A stretch of 64,000 bases of DNA from Blastocystis hominis (lineage: Eukaryota > Sar > Bigyra > Opalinata > Blastocystidae): assembly GCF_000151665.1 (NCBI RefSeq), contig NW_013171868.1:255501-319500 (forward strand), read 5' to 3'. The notes beneath the pieces were generated by a model. That model was not told the DNA's origin, ran no database searches, and saw only the letters and a program-made list of their open reading frames with translations. Shown in pieces: positions 48,693-58,200 of this stretch (position 1 is the first letter of the stretch; every line of letters begins with the position of its first letter). Made by a program: the position numbers and the translations under genes.

Positions 48693-49844
48693 TTAGTCGT
48701 CGCTATCATCATCATCCGCGGCCACTTCCTGGTTTTCCATCTCCATCTTCTTCATCAATCCCTCCAAATCCGCATCTTCCTGTCTCTGTGCAACGCGAGG
48801 CTACCGCTCATCCCGTTTTCCATCGCTTACCGGGATCTTCACGACCAAGTTTCCTTCATACTCCTTAATGACGCGATCCAGCTCGGCGATCGCTTTCGTC
48901 AGCAATTCGATTCCGTCCTTATCCTGCATCGCCGTCGTCGTCATCACGTACAGCGGCGAAGCGATTAGCGTAATCTACCTCACAGGCATCACACATCATT
49001 ACCGTCACAGGCATTTCGCTCGTTCCCACGGCTTCCGCAGCGGCCTACGATCAAATTCACTTCGATTTTTCACCATGGCGGCGCGAATTCCGTCGACTCC
49101 GTGGATGCTGAAACATGTCACTTCGATGTCCGATCGGACCTTCTTTGCCTGCGGAGACATACGAGCGTTGATCAGAGAGACCAGCTCTGCGATTACGGGG
49201 GGATCAACGCTCAGATCGTTGAGGATCTCGGGATTGCTGGGAGATGATGATGTGCAAGCGAGGCGTACGACACGGAAAGAAGGAATGCGTTGTACGCAGA
49301 TTGGTATTTCGCGCTCAGAGGCCAAATAATCGACTCGTAGACAGTGTCGATGCTGATCTTGCAGCGATTCGAGAGAATGCCTGCAATGTTGTGGACTTTC
49401 TTCGCTTCTTTGTAGCGCTTCTCAGCTTCTTTCATATCGTCGTCCGCTACACGACGCTTGGAGAGATCGATGTAGCCTGTCGATAAGTCGCTCCGTTTTG
49501 CTTCCCACCTTTCACTTTGTCCACACGCGTTACCATGCTGGGCTCGACTTTGCCTACCTGGACCAGTTTCGGAATGGATCGAATACGACGACGAGACAGT
49601 TCAGAGGCAGGAATGAAGCCCTGAATGTCGTTATACTCCAGCAAGTTCACATAAATACCAATATCCGTAATTCTACGCAGAAGTGGGATTGAAATGCGAT
49701 ATACTGTGTGACTTTTACCATAACGACATCATCCACCTCCGGAAACTTGTTCTCATAAAAGCGGTGGTTCGTGACCTCGAAAGTTTCTACAGGGTGTTAA
49801 ACATGCGGAAACTAGAAGGAGAGCGCCCTACCTTCTGCTGGCAT
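48693..49844 (-). CDS. EIF2S1: Translation initiation factor eIF2 alpha
   Basis: eIF2-alpha is the regulatory subunit of the GTPase that brings Met-tRNA to the ribosome. ATG 49844 (MPAE) joins through a 45-nt intron to [20 protein letters not shown] and, after a 32-nt intron, [19 protein letters not shown]. The S1-domain motif [20 protein letters not shown] follows, with the Ser equivalent to regulatory Ser51 present, so stress-kinase control is possible. Then come the helical and C-terminal domains ([20 protein letters not shown]) and an acidic tail ADDDDSDD with TAA 48693-48695. It is divergent from DNAJC11, with 73 bp between start codons. Confidence 0.95.
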
Positions 49845-49917
49845 TGTAAATAACCTTTCTAAGAAAGAGAGAACTACCGCGGTTCTGGACCACGATTTTT
49901 TCTCCTCAAAAAAGACT
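49845..49917. promoter_or_regulatory. 73-bp bidirectional promoter with ACCGCGGT palindrome
   Basis: It lies between the eIF2-alpha and DNAJC11 start codons. ACCGCGGT (49876-49883) is placed almost centrally. Confidence 0.65.
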
Positions 49918-51778
49918 ATGGAAGACAGGAAAATTGAGCAGAGGGATTACTATGCCATTCTAGGTCTTTCTAGAGACGTTTGTTTCGATATGGGAGGTGA
50001 CTGTGTAGGCATCGTTTGAAGAAATAAAGAAGCAATATCGGAATTTGTCAAGACAGTTCCATCCTGATAAGCAGTCGGTCGAACATCAAGATTTCGCAAA
50101 TGAGTTTTTCCAAAGAATCGATCGCGCGTATCAAATTTTGGGCGACGAGAAGAAGCGAAGACTTTACGATTTGTACGGAGAAAAAGTGCTTTCCTATGTC
50201 CGTCGTTTAGGCTGTAGGCTGTCGATTTGCTGGAGAACAACGAGCAGCTCGTCAAACGTGATGACGTATGCCACTTTGAGTGCCCCTTTCCATTAGAGTA
50301 TCGACGAGATCACTGATCTTATCCACACGATTTATCAGCAAGAACTACAAACCAAAGCCGGTCAAAGCAGTTCCCTCAAAATGGAATTTGATATGTCCAA
50401 TCTATTGTTCCCTCCTTCTCTTCCTCCACCTCCTCCCGCCTATTCTCTTTTCGCTTCTCCTCCTCCTCCTCCTCCTGCGCCCAAATTCTATTTATCTGGC
50501 GTTACAATGTCACAAACCGTTCAAACCAAATTATCTCCCACCAATACTCTCGCTGTTACCGGAACCGTTTCTACGTCTCATGACAATCTTCTCAGCATGG
50601 CGGGAGCCACATTCCAGCACCAGCTCTCTCCTACGCAGCAGATCTCAACATCGGCTCTGCTCGGTTCGCGACCGCTTCTAGGCGTCGAATATTTGCAAAT
50701 GTTCTCTCCGGCGAGCCAGGGAACCGCGTCGTTCACCTTCCAACGGGAGGGTGCCCGATGCGGTCTCCAGCTGTTCTACCAGTGCTCTCCGTCGCTTTTA
50801 GGCCGCATCAAAGTCGATATAGGTAACAGAGCCGAGCTCTCCACAACATCCTTCGGCATCATCTATGCGCGCGACAACCATCGAATTGAGACCGAATTCA
50901 TGGCGGGCGCCAATTTCGGCGTTTCCTCCAGCCTTCTGACCACTCTCAGCGACCCTTCCTCGATGCAGTTGAAAATCAAGGGCATCCTGACCACTGTACG
51001 CGCAGAGCTCGAAGCGGGAGTTTCGAAAGCCCTCACGCCGTTCAGTCGACTCGGTTTTTCCGCGGGAATCGGCCTCGCCGGCGTGGAACTCAAATGGAAG
51101 TTCGATTCGAACGGGCGTTTCATCTAGATACCAGCGCGGCAGCGTGGCGTTTGCGATCCCCGTGGTTCTCAGCCGGTCCTGGCGGCCGCTCGCCGTCGCG
51201 CTGGCTTCCGCGGTTACCGCCTTCACCGCGGGAATCCTGTGGATCGCGGAGAAATCGCCGCTGGGCGCGCAGTCGGAAGCGTAGAAACGTGGAAACCGTA
51301 GAACCGTAGAAAGCGGCGGGAGGCGTCGGAGCGGGAGGCGTTTCTGCGTCGGCACGGGCGGCTTTCCGCGGTTTCGCAGCAGGAAATGATGCGGAAGTAC
51401 GCGGAGGAAAACCGCGGGAAAGAGGCGAAGAAAAAAGGCCTGGTGATTCTGCGGGCGGTGTACGGCGAGGAGGCTGCGGTGGGCATTGCCGAGTGTGGCG
51501 TGGACAATGCCGAGTGTGGGAGCGGAGCGGAGAAGGCGCTGGACGTGACGGTGGCGCTGCAGTTCATGGTGAGGGAGTCGAAGCTGCGGCTGTACGCGGG
51601 GTCGAAGAAGGACTACGCGGGGTTCTGCGAGGTCGGGGAAGGAGCGGCGAGGAAGAAGCTGTACGTGCGATATGCGTTCAATGGGTCCGTGTATGAGCTG
51701 GAGGTGGACGACGCGGAGCCGGTGTATCTGCCCGCGTTCCGCGCCACGAGGCTGGGAAGCGAGGAGGTGGTCGAATAG
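49918..51778 (+). CDS. DNAJC11: DNAJC11-like J-domain protein
   Basis: DNAJC11 is a mitochondrial-membrane J protein linked to MICOS/SAM and cristae shape. ATG 49918 (MEDRKIEQRDYYAILGLSRD) starts the J domain; a 31-nt intron leads to ASFEEIKKQYRNLSRQ then FHPDKQS with the catalytic HPD. A central Pro-rich stretch precedes a beta-rich, barrel-like region (TNTLAVTGTVSTSHDNLL, LGSRPLLGVEYLQMF). A 28-nt and a 29-nt intron join the C-terminal DUF3395-type domain (GLVILRAVYGEE, DVTVALQFMVRESKLRLYAG, KKLYVRYAFNGSVYELEV). TAG 51776-51778. Full-length order matches DNAJC11. No exact TGTTTGTT was found downstream. Confidence 0.9.
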
Positions 51779-51804
51779 ATGGAGGAGAAGGTGTGTGATT
51801 GGAT

Positions 51805-51868
51805 GAGTCATTCGATGAGTCATTCGATGAGTCATTCATTCATTCATTCATTCATTCATTCGTGATCC
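51805..51868. repeat. ATTC/GATGAGTCATTC tandem repeat
   Basis: Three GATGAGTCATTC units, then about eight ATTC units, just after DNAJC11; similar to the arrays at 18767 and 37315. Confidence 0.9.
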
Positions 51869-51966
51869 ATTCCTTCATTAAATCATACACTACACACACA
51901 CATATTGGTTCTTGGTTCTTGGTTCTTGACTATTTATCAATGAACATCTCATCCCTTGTTGGTTCT

Positions 51967-51974
51967 AACAAACA
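51967..51974 (-). terminator. TGTTTGTT 3'-end element of the L-type lectin gene
   Basis: AACAAACA on the plus strand. The sequence before it reads CTC T GGAG; cleavage after the T (51979) plus poly(A) makes TAA. Confidence 0.8.
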
Positions 51975-51978
51975 CTCC

Positions 51979-53468
51979 AGAGCATATGCGTCTTCTGCAG
52001 GTGTCGATACTGTCTCTACCATCGATCCCCTCCCTCACGCCCACATAAACGAAGAAGAACACGCCCGACAGCACCACCGTCAGCAGCACAAACGGCACGA
52101 TCCACGACCCGCTCTTCTGCTTCACCTCCTGCTCCACGCTCTTCTCCAGCAGCATCTCCAAGTTCTGAATCCGCATCGTGATCTGCTGCGACACGCTCGA
52201 CTTCACGCGCTCCTGCATCTGTCCTTCCAGCTCCGTAATCCGCCCCTCCGACACATCGCCGCGCTGCTCCAGCTTCCGAATCATCGAGTTGATCGAGTCG
52301 TCAATCGCTACGTTTCCACGTTTCCACCTTCCCTACAAGACATGGAGTGCTCCAGCTCGCGCTTCAGTTTCTCCAGCTCATCCAGCTCCGCGTCGCTCAG
52401 CGCCTTCACCAGCGACGCCAGCGCCAGCTCCGCGGGGTTCAGCTTCTCCGCTTCCAGCCCCTCCTCCTTCAGCAGCCCCGCCAGCGTCGCGCGGAACGCG
52501 TCTTCGCGCTCCTTCTGCGTGATCGCTTCCTCGTTCTCCAGGCTCGAGACGCCCACCACCGTCGAAATCTCCAGCACGTCGTGGTTGTCCGCTAGGTCGC
52601 CCGTCGACGCGCTCACTCCGATGTACGCGTTGCGCCACCATTCCGCGGGGAGATCCACCTTCGCGGAGAAACAGTCGTCGTAATAACCGCGGTTGTTGTG
52701 GTCCGAGCGAACCACCACGCGCTGCAGATCGCCGTCGTAGGAGATCTGGATGCGAGCTGCGTTTTCCACCTGCAGTCAACACGAGAAAAAGGGGAAACGG
52801 AGAAATCTTGACGCTTTTCGTAGAAACGGTAGCTGGAGAAACAACCCTCATGCTCGCGATCGGGGTAGTAGGCGCTCTCGCTCGTGTTGTTGCCCACGTA
52901 GAGGCTTATATCACGGTGGAAACGGTAGTACTGAAAGGAATTGGGTCATATTCGAAGCATGTACCTCCGGATTGCGGTAGGTGCTAAGATCGACGGAAAA
53001 GCCGATGAATTTGTCGTTCGAACCGTGCATCGGACCCTAGACGTGAAATAAAAAAAGTAGAGCGACAGCAGTGTGGACATTCTGAGTTGTGAAGAAAATC
53101 GTCATCCCATCACCGAACAACGTCTCTCCCTACGATGTACACATAACAGAAAGGAAAACTTGGCCACTAATTCTAAACTTGACAGTGGTTAACCATTTGT
53201 TGCTGTTTAATGGCTTATCGTTCCAGCAAAACCCAGACTTACTTTGGCGATCAGGTGTAAGTCGCACAAAGTACTCCTTTATAGAAGCATCTCCTCCACA
53301 AGTCCATCCCTTAATTTTACGGTTTCCTATGGATCAAAGGAGGTCATCAAACACACCTGCCCAACCGTAATTCTTGAAGGGAGCAGCAAATGAGTTAACC
53401 TCTGAAATTGTTTGAGCAATGGCGATGACGGACAGTGAAAGTATAAAGACGACCAGCTTTTTCATCAT
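51979..53468 (-). CDS. L-type lectin cargo receptor (ERGIC-53/VIP36-like)
   Basis: These receptors carry high-mannose glycoproteins between ER and Golgi. ATG 53468 gives a signal peptide (MMKKLVVFILSLSVIAIAQT). The lectin domain spans several exons: NYGWAGNRKIKGWTCGGD, SLYVGNNTSESAYYPDREHE, CFSSYRFYEKRQDFS, ARIQISYDGDLQRVVVRSDH, and AYIGVSASTGDLADNHDVLE, the typical last strand. A coiled coil (KRELEHSMSS..IRKLEQRG) and one transmembrane segment (SWIVPFVLLTVVLSGVFFFV) follow. A 29-nt intron gives a short basic tail YRQYRHLQKTHML. No encoded stop precedes the 3' element, and poly(A) addition after T 51979 gives TAA. The intron at 52308-52336 carries the GTGGAAACGTGGAAAC word. Confidence 0.9.
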
Positions 53469-54018
53469 CTCTCACCGATAATATGTATATTTTTACTACA
53501 GAAAATGACACTGCAAAATCGGCCCAATTCGTGGAATACCAGAATTTCATTTCCTCTGTTTCCGCGGGATTTGAATCACTGAATGGTTTTTATTCTATGA
53601 TGATAGGAGCTTGATTTATGTGAATACGAGATGAAATTAACTCAATTCTGATTCTTTTCAGTCAAAACTGCTTCGAATAAGAGGGTACAAAAACGACACA
53701 CGATGTAACGAAAATCACTCCTACATATAAATTTTGTGTTCTTCGCAAAGGACCGAAAGGGAGTGAGAAAGGAGGAAAGCCTCTAGACACCCGTACAGCG
53801 TGGAAATGATAGTGTTCCAAAAGAACACTCGCAACAAGATCAAAAAGCATAATAATTAGTGAATGAACAGGTGGTCCTCTTCTCTATCTGCAAGAAAATG
53901 AGTGATAGTGAGAATAATACCCTTGCCGTCAAACAAATTACCCCTAAAAATACACATTATTGTCATTCTTAAGGAGTTTCATTCTCCTTTTCCATCTTTT
54001 TCTTTAGTGTACTCTACC
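53469..54018. other. Intergenic, 550 bp between divergent genes
   Basis: It holds promoters of the lectin and the type I membrane protein. One CCGCGG and a CGTGGAA word lie at 53525-53575. A 62-codon minus frame (53662-53850) has no recognisable features. Nothing else seen. Confidence 0.6.
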
Positions 54019-54959
54019 ATGCGTTCGCTCATTCTTCTCCTTTTTCTTGTCGTGGTAAATAGCGTCCATCCAGAAAGATCAAACGGAGCAGTTCCTCAAG
54101 ATGCGCTGTGGCATATCAAAATGATGTCTCCACCGCTAGAAGGCGAAAACTCAATCCGTAGGCCTGCTTTTTCCAGTTCATGTTTAGGATGTGGTGATTA
54201 CTCACTCTGTGTCAATGGAGAGAACTCATGTAGGCTTTACTCGTGAATTGTAACATAGCGATGAAGTTCACTTACCGATTTACTCCATCGAACACAAGTG
54301 GAATCTGGGCTTTCCAGCGCCTGGTGTATCAGTATTCTGACAAGAAGTGCTTGTCTTCAAATCGCGTTCTCTGGATGAACATTTCCTATGTTATCATTGA
54401 CAATTCAGAAGACACATATACTTTTCAGCTTGTGAACGGCAGTTTTGAGTTTGTCGACTCTCTGACCTCCTATTGTGTCCCTCTTCGCGCAAATCAGGAA
54501 CACTCGATCAGCGATTATGTTTGTACGGGTTTTCCGGAATATGAAAATCAAAAATTGAATTTAACCGAGTTGCTGCATCGAACGATCGAAACCGTTGATT
54601 TTGTTTTTAGTATGGGAATGCGAAGTGTCTAATTCGTAGCTGAAAAGCAGTTGCAAGTGATTTCAGGAGGGAAAAGCACGTTTTACGACCTCGAAAGCAA
54701 GGAACGTAGGAGTCGATGGCGATGGTGATCACTGTAGTATGCGAAGGCGTCCAAGTCCAAGTCATTGTTATTTATGTAATCGTTCTCGGCGTCTGCACTG
54801 CTTTGATTGTTGCCTTTATCTCTGTGATTTGCAAATCGCGCTCGGAGCCCATCTATCCTCGGCGAGAAATCCGAAGCATTTCATCTCCCCTTCCTCTCGG
54901 TACGCATCCCTATTCTAAGAAATGTTCGTACCAGCGTTGTGCTGTCGACATTATTGTTT
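54019..54959 (+). CDS. Type I membrane protein, receptor-like (possibly MRH/Atg27-like)
   Basis: Family uncertain. ATG 54019 begins a signal peptide (MRSLILLLFLVVVNSVHPER). Three introns of 29-32 nt (near 54230, 54611 and 54706) join a Cys-containing lumenal domain: SSCLGCGDYSLC, MKFTYRFTPSNTSGIWAF, YTFQLVNGSFEFVDSLTSYC and ISDYVCTGFPEYENQKLNL. One transmembrane helix follows (VIVIYVIVLGVCTALIVAF) and a basic cytosolic tail (CKSRSEPIYPRREIRSISS). The layout recalls mannose-6-phosphate-receptor-homology or Atg27 proteins, but I do not see diagnostic residues. The frame stays open past the 3' element at 54964; cleavage after T 54959 gives GTT TAA. Otherwise the next encoded stop lies downstream of the element. 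Confidence 0.65.
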
Positions 54960-54963
54960 GGTG

Positions 54964-54971
54964 TGTTTGTT
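54964..54971 (+). terminator. TGTTTGTT 3'-end element of the type I membrane protein
   Basis: The octamer lies four bases after T 54959, which is the first base of an in-frame TGG codon. Confidence 0.8.
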
Positions 54972-55191
54972 GGAAACAGCTTTTGTTTCTGGGTTTGCCA
55001 TTCATGGTGCTGCGTATGAAAAAGAAAAGAAAAGATAAGATAAGATAAGATAAGATAAATACTGAGCATTTTGAAGTGTTTTAACCTTCTTCTTGTTTCG
55101 TAATCACCCCCTTTTCCTTTTCGTCGTTGTTTACCGACTTCTCCACTCTTCTCTCCCCTCCCCCTTTCAAAATTTATTTTACTGTTTCAAA

Positions 55192-55199
55192 AACAAACA
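55192..55199 (-). terminator. TGTTTGTT 3'-end element of the UBL-armadillo gene
   Basis: AACAAACA on the plus strand, 46 nt past the encoded TAG. Confidence 0.75.
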
Positions 55200-55245
55200 G
55201 TTCCACAACGCATGATAACAATAATCGATATTAACGAAATAGCAC

Positions 55246-58200
55246 CTAAACCAGTATGATTGACTCTTTAGGCGGCTCCCCAAAGCTAAACTTCGCGGGA
55301 TCCAGCACCTCCAGCTGTGCATCCCCCGACGTGTGCCGCATGAGCAACCCCAAGAGAGCTTCGGACAGCTCGCGCAGCTCCTTGCTCTGTTCCTTAATCT
55401 TCATAATATAGTTCTGCATCAGCGAGCAGAACGTCGCGTCATTCAGAATGGCTTGCAATGACACATCTACCATCGACCTTCTCTCCTCCTCCTCCTACCG
55501 AATTCGCACAGCAAACACACGATCCGCAGCAGATACACGCTGCTCCGCTCCGACGGCGGCTTGCTCAGCGCCACCGCCAGCGTGTCCAGCAAGTTCCGGT
55601 CGATCAGCCGCCTCGCGTTTTCTACACTCGATCCCCGCGGGAATCCGCACCTTCCGAGACGAGGAACTGGATGTAGAGTTCCGCGGGGGCCTGGAGACTG
55701 GCGTCGTTGCTGAGCGCGTTGGTGAGAATGGAATCGTAGATGGGCGGGGCGGCGGAGCAGAGCAGCGGGTACACCATCGAATTCGATTCGAAGTGGGCGA
55801 AGATCGGGGAAAACAGGGAAACGATCGACGGGTAGGACGCCCCGCGGTTAATCTCGTCCATGAGGATGTGGACGATCGTCGCGGCGGTCGCTTCGTCGTG
55901 CGTGCAGCCTACGATCGAATCGTGGAAACGTGGAAACCGAGGAGGTAGCAGAAGAACTCGATGAGCTCCTTGATGAGCGATTCGTCGAGCGGGAAGAGCG
56001 GGAGCTCGCTACCAAACTCGGCTTGGTACTCCATGAACCAGGCGGCGTCCTGGGCTACGGTTTATGGAATTCCAGAAATCGGACTGATCAGGATGATGCG
56101 GCGCAGCACCTTCAAGATGGAGGAGATCGAGCGGACCTCCATGTCGTCGGTCTTGATGACGTCCATGCAGACCTTGAGGACGTCGTGCACGGGGATTTCC
56201 TCGGTGTTGGCGACTAGATCAAACCCCGATCACGGAGCTACCCGGCAGCAGCGTGAGCAGCGCGGCGCCGAAGCGCTCGACGTCGATGGTGCTGTGGTTG
56301 TCCCAGTAGACGGCGAGGAGGGTCTTGAGCCCGCCGGCGTTGATGTAGTCCTCGCGGACGTTGTCGAGCTGGCCGATGAGCGTGCTCATCTCGAGAATGA
56401 CGGTGACGTCGGAGATCTCGCGGCGCATCACGGCGGAGAGGTAGCTGCCGAGCGAGGTGTTGAGCTGGATGTAGTGGATGGAGGTGTGCTGGCTGATCAG
56501 CGAGGAGTCTACGATGGGAGGAGGGGGGAGAACGCACGATAGACCACTTGGTGGATGAGTTCTGCTTTGAGGAGACGCGGGGCGCAGGGAGAAATGTCGT
56601 CTTGGTGCACGATGAAGAAGCTGTGGATGGTGAATCGCTCGGAGAGGATCTGGTCTAGCGATCACAGAACGCATTGGAGGCTACAGAAGGCCAGACGGAG
56701 CAGCAGGTCGATCACCGCGTCCACGTAGAGAATGAAGAGCGCGCAGTCGCGCGTCGTGCGCCTCACTTTCAAAAAGAACGGGACGATCTTGTTGCAGAAA
56801 TCCAGGTTTCGATTCACATCCGCCAGCAGGCACAGCTGAACCAATCCGCGCAGCACTTCCAGGTCCGACGCCACCCAGTCCTGCTTGATCAGCGTCTCCA
56901 CCGCGCCGTAGAGGCTTTCAGGGTGCTGCGGCTGCACGAACCGCGGGTCCTGCTCCTTCGCCAGCCGCAGAAGGAGGCGCAGCGCGGTTCGGCAGAGCTC
57001 CTGCTGCGCCGCGAAGAGCGACAGCACCGAGACCAGCGACTGCTCCACGCCCGACTGCAGAATCATCTCCTTCGTCAGCTTCGGACGCGGCGGCGACCGC
57101 GGGGAGCGCGACGCCAGCACGGAGCGAGCCATGCCGCGATAGCCCATCGTCTCGGCAATGCTCAGCTCCTCGGGGAGATGGCTCGATCTTTGGGAAATTC
57201 CCAGTTTAGGAGGCAGGGGATTGCTTCCACTGGGTCCATTAATAGGTCCATTATTGGGTCCATTATTGGGTCCATTATTGGGTCCATTATTGGGTCCATT
57301 ATTGGGTCCATTATTAGGTTCATTATGGGGTCCCTTATTAAATTCATTATTGGGTCCATTATTAAGCCCCTTATTAAATTCTTTATTGGGTCCATCATTG
57401 AGTCCATTTTTCACCGCATTGTTGGTCGCTTCCCCATCGAACGAGTCCATCAGCGTCTGCAGAGCGTCCAGCGTGGCTTGGAGCTCGGGCACCGAAGCGC
57501 CGGCGGGTCGCAGAAGGAGCGACATGAGTTTCTGCATCGGGGAATTGACCAGAAGCAGGACATCGGCCTCCGATCCGCCGATGGGACTGATGGAATGCAG
57601 CGCCAGCGACGACCGCCGGCCTTCGAAGAGATAATACTGCATGTTCTCGCTGATGGTCTTGCAGTAGGCGATCACTGGATGCTCCGCATCGTATTCCGCC
57701 CTCAGCGATGGGAGCAACTCCAGCACGCGCGCGTCGTTCAGCTGCACGCAGCCCTGGACTACACGTCACCCCTTCCGAGGACCGATACAGCTCGTCGAGA
57801 AGAGAGACAGCGTCCACATGATCTCCAGCACGCTCTGCGCGTCCTGCGATTTCTGCGCGTAGCGAACGAAGGTCTGCGCGATGTGGGAATTGACGACTTC
57901 TTGGAGACAGTCCAGACTCTGCATGGCGATCAAGCGGATCGTGCAGAAGAAATCGACGACCGGCTGCACGGAGGTCTGGATCGCTTGGCAGATGCGGGAG
58001 ACGATGCCGGTAGCGAGGATCGAATAGCTCGCGTTGGTGACGCTGCAGATCGACGAGACGAGGCGACAGCACGTGACGGTGGTCTCCAGATCGGGGCTGC
58101 GATCGAGGAGAATCACGATGCCCATGAGGCCTTGCCGTTTAATGAAGTGATCCGCACAGGACGCACCCACGCCGAGGATGATTTGGAGCGTTTCCAGCAT

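Noticed and set aside
53662-53850. 62-codon minus frame between lectin and membrane-protein genes
   Set aside because: No ATG-proximal context, no family resemblance and no 3' element.
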